64,000 nucleotides of DNA from CBDCXF01 sp965223755 (GCA_965223755.1 CBDCXF010000002.1:1426001-1490000), one strand, 5' to 3'; positions 1 through 9,081 are shown, counted from the first letter of the stretch. Made by a program: numbers and translations. Notes: a model not told the origin generated them from the sequence alone.

Positions 1-62
1 GCCGTCAATGTAAACAGCCAGATCCTCGGCATTCGGACAACTAGATGTATGCTGAATCCGAC

Positions 63-932
63 TCATCCGCGGTCGCCAATTGTCTTCAGGGTTTGTGTGT
101 TGGCGTCTTCTGAAAACGCGGCCAGGTCCAGGTCATTCGGGCAGCCCTTCCAGCCGACGACACTCCGGATATCAGATGGTTCGATGCCTTGCTCTTTCAT
201 GGTTCTGCGGAGTCTGCGCATGCAACTCTCGAACCTCCGATAGAGCTTACGCCGGTCGATGCCCATCCCAGCAGCGATTTCGGTCACGGTCAGGCCGTGT
301 GCGAAACGCTGCTGAACAAGTAGACGGTCGCTCACCTCCAATTCAGCCAATCCCACACCCAGGGCGGCTCGAATGCGTTCGAGACAAGCCTCCAGCTCGT
401 GCTCAACAACGGTGCTGTCAGAGGTACTTTGGCTTGCGACTTCAACGACATCACCCAATCCCACCATGTGCCGGCCCTCGCGGACTGGCAATTGGAACAG
501 GATTTTCTCCAGGTCAAGGGCTTTTTCTTCGGCGTCGGTGGCTTCACTGGCCAGGCTCTGAACGGCTTCTTTGGGACTCAATCCGTCACGGCTGATTTTT
601 CGCTCGAGCTTAATCGCATCGGGCCCCAAGCGTTTGGCGGTTGCTGACGGTCGCCATCGCCCCCATATATGATCCAGGTAATCACGCAGGAGGTTCTGCA
701 CCACTACGGTCAGATAAGTCCGCAATTGGCTGCGACCCTCGAACATCCGCACGCGGCGGTAATCGTCTTCGATGAAACGAATCTTGGCCCAAGATGCGAA
801 ATCTTCGGACTCTTCGGGTCTAAGTGCTCGCTTGCGGCAACTGATTTCAATCAGTTGCTCGATTTCCGGGAGCCATTCCAAAAACTGGCGCTCCCAAAAA
901 GGAATGTCTGACTGCTTGACAGCTTCTGACAA
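63..932 (-). CDS. RNA polymerase sigma factor, sigma-70 family (ECF-like)
   Basis: The product probably directs RNA polymerase to a small set of promoters. With the TTG start chosen here it has 289 residues. Residues about 20-100 resemble sigma region 2 (aromatic and acidic core with FEGRSQLRTYL, then a basic DYLDHIWGRWRPSA stretch). Residues about 212-243 form the region 4 helix-turn-helix (GLTVTEIAAGMGIDRRKLYRR). The frame stays open to 1190, but the longer form would run deep into the divergent CHAT gene. The TTG at 932 has a GGGGGA element about 10 bases upstream and a TATACT -10-like hexamer beyond it. No anti-sigma gene is visible, although the downstream side is cut by the window edge. 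The link to the CHAT gene is inferred from adjacency. Confidence 0.75.
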   Translation of the reverse strand: MSEAVKQSDIPFWERQFLEWLPEIEQLIEISCRKRALRPEESEDFASWAKIRFIEDDYRRVRMFEGRSQLRTYLTVVVQNLLRDYLDHIWGRWRPSATAKRLGPDAIKLERKISRDGLSPKEAVQSLASEATDAEEKALDLEKILFQLPVREGRHMVGLGDVVEVASQSTSDSTVVEHELEACLERIRAALGVGLAELEVSDRLLVQQRFAHGLTVTEIAAGMGIDRRKLYRRFESCMRRLRRTMKEQGIEPSDIRSVVGWKGCPNDLDLAAFSEDANTQTLKTIGDRG

Positions 933-3900
933 AAACCCGTATCCCCCGCTGCGTGGGAGGGAGTATAGCGACTCAGCACTATTAGCTCTTGGAACGCGTT
1001 CCTTTGGCGCATTGTTGGTCGCAGCCTTGCTGCCACTGAACTCTTGTTTGAATCCGTCGCCACCAGAAGATGTCTTGAAAAGGCAACCCCGCCCATTTGA
1101 GGTGCGGTTCTCGACATTTGAACATGTACCCTGCGATGGCAAACAGAATGAAGTAGAGGGCTTTCCGGCGACGCGCCTAACTCGCTGCAATGGAACACCT
1201 CAGCCTGGTACTAGACGTTTTCGTGAGCTCGACCGACTCGGACTCGCCCTGTCTACTGGTGATGACAATGGTCGGGACGAACATCTCACCGGCCTGTACT
1301 CGTTGCTCTGGGCTGATGACGTCGAGCAACTCGACACGGTTCGAAGAGCATGGCGCGAATTGCTGAGCTTCGGCCCGGAAAGCCCAGGCCTTTACAGTGA
1401 CTTCGCCGCGCTAAGTCTCGTACAAGCGCGCGCACACGACTCCGGGTGGCCGACTATCGAGGCACTCGGTCTTCTTCAGAAAGCCCGCAACGCGAACCCG
1501 CATCATCTCCCGACGCTCTACAACTGGGCATTGGCGCTCGAAGATATAGGCCTGCATTGGTCCGCTTTCGACGCGTGGAAAGAGTATTTGGACATCGAAA
1601 CCGATGAAGTTTTGCGCCGGGAAGCGCAAGAACACTTGTTGTCGCTGAACCTGGATCAACGCGCCCAGCGTTGGAGCGAGGCGCGTGCATTGTTGAAGCG
1701 GTCCGCTCAGGAGAAAGACGAACTACGGTTTCGGGAAACAGCGCGATTACATCGCCAACAGCTTTTCGAGGACTTTCTTGAGAACGGGCTACGCGACTGG
1801 GCACGTTTCCTTAGCGAGACGGATCACCGGAGCGACGCGCGCCTGACATATCTGCGTTACACCGTTCGAGCCTTTGAAAGCTGGGGTTTGGCTACGTTTC
1901 CCGCATTGGAGACGGTTTCGAATCGATCAACCACCAACGCCGCGCAAAGTCTAAAGGAGCTTCATTGGGGGGTTCAAAAATATCGCCAACATGAGTATGA
2001 ATCGGCGAGAAAAAGCCTTCTACAAGCCGCCAGATCTCTGGATGACATTGAGCCCTCGTTGGCCCTGTGGGCTCAGTTCTATGCGACCGTATCCCTCTAT
2101 CAACGAGACTCGATGGCGGGTCGTGAAGCTCTGCTAGCCCTTAGGGCGAGAATCTCAGATGGCCAGAATCTATTGAAAGCGTATACCGAACGAGTTCTTG
2201 GCCTTGCCTACAACCAGCAGCGAGAGTACGACCGCGCCCTCGTACACTTTGACAACGAGATCGCGTTTCTTCAGAGGGCTGGATTTGGCTTCGCAGAAGC
2301 GAAGGCGCGTTCCGCGATAGCTGTCTCGCTTGAACAACTGGGGAGGCTAGATGAGGCGCTTGCTTACCGTTTGCTAGGGCTACAGTTCGCGGTCGATCAC
2401 GGTCAATCGCGAGTCCACTACAACAAAGTGTTCAACGTTGGGGACCATTTGTCGCGCATGGGCCCCTCGGAGGTTGAACGATTGTTCTTTCATGAAGCTA
2501 TGCGAATAGCCGACTCCTGGGGAGATGTGGTGGCAAAAGTGGAGTCAAGAGGACGACTAAGCCGCACCGCTGACGAGCCGGTCGCAGCTCGCCTAGTTGA
2601 ACAGACGGTGCCTCTCTTGGGTGCTATAGAAGACCCGGAACTGAGTGCGATTCTCTCGGCAGATCTTAGTCTTGTATCCGCCACCCGAGAACTCGACGCT
2701 GACTCGGAGACAACGCGGAAAAGACTTCGTAGCGCGGCGAAGACTTTTTTGAGGCTTGGTGATCGGAAGCAATGGGTCGCTGCGCAAGTGATGCTGGGAT
2801 CCGTTGAGATTGCCGCTGGAAACAGAGATCGAGCTCGCGGGATTTTGGTTCAAAGTCAAAAGGAGATCGAGCAGGCAGAGTCGCCCTCGGGAGCTTCGGG
2901 GCGTTCGGTGAGTGCTGCCGCAGAGAGATTGTATGAAGGCCTTCTGGAGTTGAGTCTAACGGGGGACGCGCAACTGGCTTTGAGCTACGCAGAGAGACTT
3001 CACTGTGCTTCAAGAAACCGCATCTGCGCACTGCCGGAACGATACGCAGAGGTTTTAGATAGGTCGGAAACCGAGGCTCTTGTTTACCAGGAGGTTGGTC
3101 GACAGTTGGTCGGATGGCACATTGCCAATGGTGAAGTTACCTTCAGGCGACTTGGCGACGTGCCAGGCCCGACGTCGCCGAAGCACCTTGCAGAAGATCG
3201 GTCGAAGGCGGACGAATTCTTCAACCTCTTAATTGCACCTTTCCAGGTGTCCCTCGGCAAGACCGTACTCGTCGTTCCTTCACCCAGTACGGTCGCTGTT
3301 CCGTTCAATGTGCTGCTCGGTAACCGAAACCAACCGCATGAGCATCGTCTTGTTGTCTATGCCAACAGCCTTTCTCAGGCACTTCGCTCACGACCGCATC
3401 GAGACGAAGGCCTTGGCCCTGAAAGAGTGCTAATCGCCGCTCCCTTTTCTCAAGTTGGGGGCCGGCGCAGGCCACATCTAGTTCACTCAAGCGCAGAAAT
3501 TGCTCAGGTCGGTTCTTCGTTTCCGGCAGACACCACGTTAGAAGGCGTTCAGGCGACGATCCCGAAATTCTTGGCCACTTTGCCGGATTCTACGATTGTT
3601 CATTACGCCGGTCATACCGCCGTAGACGCGGTGATGCCCACGCGATCCTATTTGTATTTCAGCGGAGCTAATGGCTTTGAAAGATTATCGACAAGCGACC
3701 TTGGCAATTTGGCACTTCAGTCCGTCGAATTGTTTGTTATGGCGAGCTGTGCAGCATCAGTCGAAGGCCCCAAGGCTCACCGCGCACGTTTCGGGTTGGC
3801 GCAGGCCATTTTGGATTCTGGTGCCGGCTGCGTGCTAGCCGCGATGTGGGACGTCTCAGATCGAGAGACGAGTATATTGATGGCTGACTTCTATCAAAGA

Positions 3901-4038
3901 CTCCAACGCGGTCTGAAACCAGTGAGGGCACTGGCGGATGCTCAGTACGCTGCCGCTCAACAAGGAGTTCGTGATTGGGCCGCTTGGCGGCTCATCGGCC
4001 AATGTTCTTTGGCAACAGAAGGAAAGGAGTCGTCGTGA
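904..4038 (+). CDS. TPR-repeat lipoprotein with C-terminal CHAT caspase-like protease domain
   Basis: This is a large (about 1044 aa) predicted cysteine protease. A hydrophobic stretch ending in PLNSC looks like a lipobox, which suggests an envelope lipoprotein. The middle is helical and TPR-like (for example HLPTLYNWALALEDIGLHWSAFDAWKEYL and GLAYNQQREYDRALVHFDNEI). The last 200 residues are a CHAT domain: HYAGH gives the likely catalytic His (about residue 904) and MASCAAS gives the Cys (about residue 949), followed by the GLAQAILDSGAGCVLAAMW signature. The start is uncertain. ATG 904 leaves a long n-region and overlaps the divergent sigma gene, while TTG codons near 1012 would give a signal peptide with no positive charge. 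CHAT proteins usually cleave a partner; the coupled downstream protein is an obvious candidate by position only. Confidence 0.82.
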   Translation: MSDCLTASDKNPYPPLRGREYSDSALLALGTRSFGALLVAALLPLNSCLNPSPPEDVLKRQPRPFEVRFSTFEHVPCDGKQNEVEGFPATRLTRCNGTPQPGTRRFRELDRLGLALSTGDDNGRDEHLTGLYSLLWADDVEQLDTVRRAWRELLSFGPESPGLYSDFAALSLVQARAHDSGWPTIEALGLLQKARNANPHHLPTLYNWALALEDIGLHWSAFDAWKEYLDIETDEVLRREAQEHLLSLNLDQRAQRWSEARALLKRSAQEKDELRFRETARLHRQQLFEDFLENGLRDWARFLSETDHRSDARLTYLRYTVRAFESWGLATFPALETVSNRSTTNAAQSLKELHWGVQKYRQHEYESARKSLLQAARSLDDIEPSLALWAQFYATVSLYQRDSMAGREALLALRARISDGQNLLKAYTERVLGLAYNQQREYDRALVHFDNEIAFLQRAGFGFAEAKARSAIAVSLEQLGRLDEALAYRLLGLQFAVDHGQSRVHYNKVFNVGDHLSRMGPSEVERLFFHEAMRIADSWGDVVAKVESRGRLSRTADEPVAARLVEQTVPLLGAIEDPELSAILSADLSLVSATRELDADSETTRKRLRSAAKTFLRLGDRKQWVAAQVMLGSVEIAAGNRDRARGILVQSQKEIEQAESPSGASGRSVSAAAERLYEGLLELSLTGDAQLALSYAERLHCASRNRICALPERYAEVLDRSETEALVYQEVGRQLVGWHIANGEVTFRRLGDVPGPTSPKHLAEDRSKADEFFNLLIAPFQVSLGKTVLVVPSPSTVAVPFNVLLGNRNQPHEHRLVVYANSLSQALRSRPHRDEGLGPERVLIAAPFSQVGGRRRPHLVHSSAEIAQVGSSFPADTTLEGVQATIPKFLATLPDSTIVHYAGHTAVDAVMPTRSYLYFSGANGFERLSTSDLGNLALQSVELFVMASCAASVEGPKAHRARFGLAQAILDSGAGCVLAAMWDVSDRETSILMADFYQRLQRGLKPVRALADAQYAAAQQGVRDWAAWRLIGQCSLATEGKESS
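962..967 (-). promoter_or_regulatory. Possible -10 element (TATACT) of the sigma-factor gene
   Basis: TATACT on the minus strand lies about 30 bases upstream of the proposed TTG start, with a GGGGGA ribosome-binding element between them. No good -35 hexamer is visible, so this may be a weak or activator-dependent promoter, or chance. It overlaps the 5' part of the divergent CHAT frame. Confidence 0.3.
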
Positions 4039-4868
4039 GTAAGTTCACATTTAAGATTCATTGCATAGGAATGATGGTTTTCAGGTTCCCTCGCGGCAAA
4101 AACGGCAACGTCGCCAAAGGACCGCTACAAGTGCATCTCGTGCATGACTGGGATCATTGGGGCCGCCTGGTGGACGACGAGCGCCTGCCGGATCCTAAAG
4201 ACCTCCTAGCTGGTAGATGCAGTGTCGACAAGAACGATCAACCTAAGTCTCTTTTGTTTCAGCGATTGAATGGAGTGGACCTGCGACGCGGCGACCATTT
4301 TTGGTTTGAATTAGGCGGTAACGATACAAAGAAGATCACGTGGATGGACTTTGATCAACACGTCATCAACTTGTCGTCAGCCATTGACGATCTCGAAATG
4401 AAACCGACGAACCGCCGCTTACATCCAGCGTTACTTGAGATTCCCTGTGGGAGTCTGCTCCCCATCGTGGACCCTAAGATGGGCGGTGGAAAATGGTTAC
4501 TCGTGAGCGACGAGCAACCAAGTGGCGAGGAGATCGACGGTGTAGCCGAGGCCGTGACTATCGAAATTCCCAACTTAACCTCAGTCAGTCTTTGGAAGCG
4601 CAAGGCAAAGAAAGGAAAGGTTCAGGTACGCCATTGGGATCAAGCTGGAGCCGTTTCACTGATTAACTGGGACCTGGGGCTTGATTGCAGCTCTATGCCA
4701 AAAGAAGACCGGGCTCCGGACCTTCGCAAACATTTCTCCCTGTTTCGTGGCTTCGAGAACGCGACGACTTATCCGGACGTGTACTTGAAGGAAGCTCCCA
4801 GCGGTGCCGTCGTCGGCTCCGGTGCGGAGTCCTCTCGTCTCTGTCCTCCGTCGCAGGCCTACCCTTGA
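4035..4868 (+). CDS. Protein of unknown function, translationally coupled to the CHAT protease
   Basis: I do not recognise a family. The GTG start overlaps the CHAT stop in a GTGA arrangement and is preceded by a strong GGAAAGGAG ribosome-binding site, so it is almost certainly co-translated with the CHAT gene. The frame also opens 60 bases earlier, but that part lies inside CHAT coding sequence. The product is 277 aa with no signal peptide or clear transmembrane segment. It looks rich in beta structure (alternating hydrophobic segments such as FTFKIHCIGMMVFRF and GKVQVRHWDQAGAVSLINW), has a basic KRKAKKGK patch near residue 196 and a flexible small-residue C-terminus. Being a substrate, partner or effector of the protease is inference from gene order. 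Confidence 0.7.
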   Translation: MSKFTFKIHCIGMMVFRFPRGKNGNVAKGPLQVHLVHDWDHWGRLVDDERLPDPKDLLAGRCSVDKNDQPKSLLFQRLNGVDLRRGDHFWFELGGNDTKKITWMDFDQHVINLSSAIDDLEMKPTNRRLHPALLEIPCGSLLPIVDPKMGGGKWLLVSDEQPSGEEIDGVAEAVTIEIPNLTSVSLWKRKAKKGKVQVRHWDQAGAVSLINWDLGLDCSSMPKEDRAPDLRKHFSLFRGFENATTYPDVYLKEAPSGAVVGSGAESSRLCPPSQAYP

Positions 4869-4888
4869 GTTCAAGCAGAAGAAAGTCG

Positions 4889-4919
4889 CCGAGCGCGCCA
4901 TAGTCGGGAGCGCGCTCGG
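4889..4919 (+). terminator. Hairpin downstream of the CHAT-associated gene
   Basis: CCGAGCGCGC (4889-4898) and GCGCGCTCGG (4910-4919) form a perfect 10-bp stem with an 11-nt loop, 20 bases after the stop codon. There is no U-tract after it, so it may stabilise the 3' end or act as a factor-dependent stop and not as a classical intrinsic terminator. Confidence 0.4.
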
Positions 4920-5228
4920 GTAGAGCCGACAAAAGCCAACCGGTACCGGTCAATGGATTTCATGCACGATGCGCTGGCCAGCACTTTGAGGACCGTCACT
5001 TTGACCGATGTCTACTTTCTCGAGTGTTGGTGCGGTATCTCGATATCGTTTATGGCGACATTGGCTTCGAAGTCTTGAGGAAGCACAGAGCGCAATTGGA
5101 GACAGGAAAGAAAAATTTAACAACGGTTTGCTTCGCGGGAGTTCAGGCTAACTTTAGTCCTGGCTAATGATCCGGGCCAGGTAGCTTGAGCCATTGTCGA
5201 AAGAACCGGATTTTTGCTTTCCGAGTGG

Positions 5229-5266
5229 ACCAGTTTTGGGGTGAGTTGAGTCCCACTCACCCTGGT
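5229..5266 (-). terminator. Hairpin downstream of the S8 protease gene
   Basis: GGGTGAGT and ACTCACCC form an 8-bp perfect stem with an 8-nt loop, and outer ACCA/TGGT bases can extend the pairing. It lies about 45 bases past the protease stop codon on the minus strand. No clear U-tract follows. Confidence 0.35.
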
Positions 5267-5309
5267 TCTGAGCGCGACGTTGTCCAAATTGCTAGATTGG
5301 GATGCAGCT

Positions 5310-6647
5310 TTAGCTACATTCGTCAGGATCTTCAATGAGCTTGTGCTGGTCAAGGTCGGTGGCGCAATCGATCAGTGCTTGCTCTGTCTGATCTGGTACA
5401 TCGGAGTATCTGCCCCACAACCCCGCGATGTGTGGGGCCGCAAGGGACGTGCCGCTAGACAGCGCATAGTCGTCTTGGGTACCAGCTACAGCGACGGAAA
5501 TATTCTCGCCAGGCGCGACGAAATCCAAGGCGTTAGAGCTGTTAGCCGTGCTTTTGATCATGTGATTTGAAGGGTCATAGGAGGCCACAGAAACCGTTTC
5601 CTTTAGGCAAGCTGGATAAGCCAGAGCTCCTTTCCATCCGTCATTGCCGCTGCTAACGACCACAGCTACTCCCTCACTCCAAAGCTTTCGAATCGCACAT
5701 TCAAAGCATTCGAACATCACGTCGTTATCGTTTTTGGCGGCCTCGCAGGTCTTGGGGTAGCTCACCGAAAGGTTTGCCACTGAAACCGATATGTCCTCAT
5801 CGACCTTGAGCGCCCTGAGGTACTCGAAGGCGGCAAGAACGTCTTTCGCCTGGTACACGGCTTTTTTATCGCGGATGGTTGCGACCTTGATCGGTACGAA
5901 AGTTAAGGGTTCTGTTGGCGAAATGGCGTCGACCATGATCGACGCGACCTTTGTCCCGTGGTCGCAGGCTTTATTGTCAACTATGGAGCAGTTCTCCCCG
6001 TCATCTGGCGCCAAACATGTTGTTTCGTAATCGCTATTCCCATCCGAGAAACATGCGCTGTGTTCGATGGCTACATCGTCAAATGTCTCATGCCCGGAAT
6101 AGATACCCGAGTCAAGAATAGCGAGCGTCGCTCCCTGCAGCTGCGACCCATCTCTCAGGTTCGACACAAGTCGATGCGGGCGACCAACCACCGGGGCCTC
6201 GATCTTGTGTCTTCTTGCATCGCGCGTCTGTGGCGCCTGGAACGTGATTCCCTCCCCGATCCGAATCCTTTGGTCTAGCTTTGAGCGGATGTTCAAGATC
6301 TCCGATCGATCGACGACCACCGCGGCACACTGACAACCCTGGAAAATAGATACATCGGTATCTTCAGGTAAAGCGTCGCGTAGCCGAGATTCAACATCGT
6401 ATGGCTGAGTTTCAACGTCGAGGCGTTCGTCCGTCGTCCAAGTCATGAAGACGGAAACGTGACTGGGCTCTCGGAGCTCCGGAAGTTCGCTTCTGAGACT
6501 TTGACCTTTGCAGGTGGAGACGGCCAGAAGAATTCCAAGCCCCAATGAGAAAGTGGTCATCTTGCGGGTGGAATTTGCAGACAACATGGAGGCGACAGCT
6601 CCTCCCCACAGCCGGGGACGTGTTGTAACGGTCAGATCAAAGTTCAT
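5310..6647 (-). CDS. Exported subtilisin-like serine protease (peptidase S8)
   Basis: This is a subtilase with a complete catalytic triad: Asp in AILDSGI (about residue 179), His in DHGTKVAS (about 230), Ser in SSGTSLAAPHIAG (about 401), and the oxyanion Asn in SSGND (about 335). Residues 30-50 hold a hydrophobic segment ending in AVSTC, which may be a signal peptide or imperfect lipobox, so an envelope or secreted location is likely. Residues about 60-135 look like an inhibitory propeptide. ATG 6647 is chosen because GGAG lies 8 bases upstream; the open frame extends to a TTG 24 bases earlier. Many Cys residues in the catalytic half could form disulfides. It is convergent with the CHAT pair and shares their lower GC. 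Confidence 0.88.
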   Translation of the reverse strand: MNFDLTVTTRPRLWGGAVASMLSANSTRKMTTFSLGLGILLAVSTCKGQSLRSELPELREPSHVSVFMTWTTDERLDVETQPYDVESRLRDALPEDTDVSIFQGCQCAAVVVDRSEILNIRSKLDQRIRIGEGITFQAPQTRDARRHKIEAPVVGRPHRLVSNLRDGSQLQGATLAILDSGIYSGHETFDDVAIEHSACFSDGNSDYETTCLAPDDGENCSIVDNKACDHGTKVASIMVDAISPTEPLTFVPIKVATIRDKKAVYQAKDVLAAFEYLRALKVDEDISVSVANLSVSYPKTCEAAKNDNDVMFECFECAIRKLWSEGVAVVVSSGNDGWKGALAYPACLKETVSVASYDPSNHMIKSTANSSNALDFVAPGENISVAVAGTQDDYALSSGTSLAAPHIAGLWGRYSDVPDQTEQALIDCATDLDQHKLIEDPDECS

Positions 6648-6861
6648 CTGTTTTCTCCAATCTTCGGTCAAAAAGTGAGGGTTCGGTGTCTGTGCCAGTT
6701 GCCACGAAAGACGGACAAGCAGCCCTCATTCCTGGCGCCCAGCGGAGTTCGGCACTGATGGCGGTCGTTATTTTCGAACTATTCGCTTCTCCTTGCCGTG
6801 CACGACCCTGAGGCCACACGACGCTGCCATTTCCGACTAAGGTATGGCCCAGGGTCACTAC

Positions 6862-9081
6862 ATGACGCAAATCACCAAATTTCCCTGGAAAACCGAGCTC
6901 AACCCCGAGCAGTATGACGCCGTAACCCACGGTGAAGGCCCGCAGTTGGTGATCGCTGGGGCGGGGTCGGGGAAGACGCGGGTGATTACCTACAGGGTTG
7001 CGTGGCTCATCCACGAACAGGAGGTCGACCCGCGGGCAGTGTTGGCAGTGACGTTCACCAACAAGGCGGCGGGGGAGATGCGCGAGCGCATCGAGAAGCT
7101 CCTGGGGCTATCGCGGCTGTCGTCGTTTGTGGGCACCTTCCATCGCCTGTCGCTGGATCTCTTGCGCAAGTACGGCGAGCGGGTCGGTGTGCCGCCGTCG
7201 TTCGCGATCTTTGACACCGACGATCAAAAGAAGCTGGTCAAACAAGCGCTCAAGGACGAGAAGCTCGACCCGACGCGCTTTCCTCCGCGGCCGATGTTGA
7301 CCGCGATCAGCGCCGCCAAGAACGAGATGGTCGGTCCCGATGCCTTTGCCGGCCAAGCGGAGGGCTTCTTCCAAGAGCGGGTGGCGCGGGTCTACCGGCG
7401 CTACCAAAAGCTGCTCGAAGATGCCGGCGGCGTCGACTTTGACGACATGTTGGTCAAGGCGGTGCGCTTGGTTGCAACCCAAGATGACCTCAAGGCGGTG
7501 TTGCGCGAACGCGTGCAATACATGATGGTGGACGAGTTCCAGGACACCAACAAAGTGCAGCTCACCTTAGTGCGGGAGCTGATCGGTGAAGGCGGCAATT
7601 TAACCGCGGTCGGGGACGAGGATCAGGGAATCTACCGCTGGCGTGGCGCCGACTTGGACAACATTCTGCAGTTTGAGAAGTTCTTTCCGGGCGCCACGGT
7701 ACACAAACTCGAGCGCAACTACCGCTCCACCGGCAACATCCTGGCCGCCGCCGGGGCGGTTGTAGGGCAGAACCGATTGCGCCGTGGCAAGAACCTGTGG
7801 ACCGAAGGCCGAGAAGGTGAGCTGTTGGAGCTCTACCGCGCCGGGGACGAGCAGGATGAAGCGCGGTGGATCGTGCGCACCATCGGGCAGCTCAAAGACG
7901 ACTACCTGTTGCAAGACATTGCCATTCTGGTGCGCACCAATGCCCAAACACGTTCACTTGAGGAGCAACTGATTCGGGCCAAGATCCCCTATTCCCTGGT
8001 GGCCGGGGTACGTTTCTACGAACGTGCCGAGGTCAAAGATGCAGTGGCTTATCTGCGGGTGCTACGCAATCCCGACGATGATGTGTCGCTGGATCGAATT
8101 CTCAACACGCCGGCTCGCGGCATCGGCAAGACAACGCACGAAGCATTAAAAAAGACCGCCAAGGAGTTCGGCACCAGTCAGTGGGGGATCCTGACCGGCA
8201 ACTTGCCGCGAGGCATCGCTACGCGCAGTCTCAAGGCCTTGGAGCGATTCCGCGACTTGATCCTGGAGTTGCAGGAATCGCTCGAGGTGCCACCGGCCGA
8301 TCTCATCAATCTGGTGCTGGATCGCTCGGGCTACGGTGAGTTTCTGCGCGGCAAGGGCGACGAGGCCGAAAGCCGCCTGGAGAATCTGCAGGAATTCGCC
8401 TCGGCGGCACAGCAATTTGAGGAAGACCATCCTGAGATGGAGGATCTTTTGGGAGCCTTCCTCGATCATGCGGCTCTGGTTTCGGATATCGATGGCTGGC
8501 ATCCGGAGAAGGGCGTCTCCCTCATGACCTTGCATGCCGCCAAGGGCCTGGAGTTCAAGGCAGTTTTTGTCGCTGGCTTAGAAGACGGTGTGCTGCCGCA
8601 CTTCAATGCCGGCGAAGTGCCGGAGAATGTGGAGGAGGAGCGGCGGCTGTTTTACGTTGGCATGACGCGGGCGCGTGAGCGGTTGTTCTTGTCGTGTTGC
8701 CGTCGCCGCCGCGTCGCCGGGCGGTATAAAGACCAGTTGGAATCGCCGTTCTTGGACGAAGTGCCCGAGAAGTATCTCGTGGTGCATCGCAGTCCTGAAC
8801 TGTTCAGCGGCCGTTCGCGGGGCGCAGCTTCGTATTTTCGTTCGTCAGGTGGGCGAAAGCGCTTTGCCCGCGCGGGAGCCGACCCTCAGGCTCGGCGAGC
8901 CTCGGAAAGGCTGCGCCGACAGACTTATGGTCGAGGCCGCAAAGTGCGCCATGCGAGTCTCGGCGACGGCGTCGTCCTGGATGTCGAGGGGAGTGGTGAC
9001 GATTCGAAGCTGACGATTTTTTTCGAGCACGCTGGGCGCAAGAAGTTAGTCGCCAAATATGCAGAGTTGGAGTGGATGTGA
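6862..9081 (+). CDS. UvrD/PcrA/Rep-type superfamily 1 DNA helicase
   Basis: This is an ATP-dependent 3'-5' DNA helicase likely to act in excision repair and in clearing replication blocks. At about 739 aa it fits the UvrD/PcrA/Rep size range. Motifs seen in order: Walker A AGAGSGKT (about residues 32-39), motif Ia TFTNKAAGEM, GTFH, Walker B MMVDEFQDTN, motif III GDEDQGIYRWRGA, LERNYRST, and motifs V-VI MTLHAAKGLEF and FYVGMTRARERL. The C-terminal tail ends in the PcrA-like segment GDGVVLDVEGSGDDSKLTIFF. ATG 6862 has AGGG seven bases upstream; an in-frame ATG 18 bases earlier is less well placed. The gene is divergent from the S8 protease. Confidence 0.95.
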   Translation: MTQITKFPWKTELNPEQYDAVTHGEGPQLVIAGAGSGKTRVITYRVAWLIHEQEVDPRAVLAVTFTNKAAGEMRERIEKLLGLSRLSSFVGTFHRLSLDLLRKYGERVGVPPSFAIFDTDDQKKLVKQALKDEKLDPTRFPPRPMLTAISAAKNEMVGPDAFAGQAEGFFQERVARVYRRYQKLLEDAGGVDFDDMLVKAVRLVATQDDLKAVLRERVQYMMVDEFQDTNKVQLTLVRELIGEGGNLTAVGDEDQGIYRWRGADLDNILQFEKFFPGATVHKLERNYRSTGNILAAAGAVVGQNRLRRGKNLWTEGREGELLELYRAGDEQDEARWIVRTIGQLKDDYLLQDIAILVRTNAQTRSLEEQLIRAKIPYSLVAGVRFYERAEVKDAVAYLRVLRNPDDDVSLDRILNTPARGIGKTTHEALKKTAKEFGTSQWGILTGNLPRGIATRSLKALERFRDLILELQESLEVPPADLINLVLDRSGYGEFLRGKGDEAESRLENLQEFASAAQQFEEDHPEMEDLLGAFLDHAALVSDIDGWHPEKGVSLMTLHAAKGLEFKAVFVAGLEDGVLPHFNAGEVPENVEEERRLFYVGMTRARERLFLSCCRRRRVAGRYKDQLESPFLDEVPEKYLVVHRSPELFSGRSRGAASYFRSSGGRKRFARAGADPQARRASERLRRQTYGRGRKVRHASLGDGVVLDVEGSGDDSKLTIFFEHAGRKKLVAKYAELEWM

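Larger units (their letters stand above)
4869..5309. other. Non-coding gap between convergent genes
   Basis: This stretch of about 440 bases separates the CHAT-associated gene and the convergent S8 protease gene. I see no convincing reading frame, RNA gene or transposon end. Its only visible structure is a hairpin near each end, one behind each gene's stop codon. Confidence 0.5.

Noticed and set aside
772..903. Longer CHAT start at ATG 772
   Set aside because: It overlaps the conserved sigma region 2 on the other strand and precedes a normal lipoprotein signal with unrelated residues.
991..1002. 12-bp perfect palindrome GGAACGCGTTCC near the sigma/CHAT starts as an operator
   Set aside because: A 12-bp palindrome is expected about once every 4 kb by chance, and there is no second copy in the region; noted only as context.
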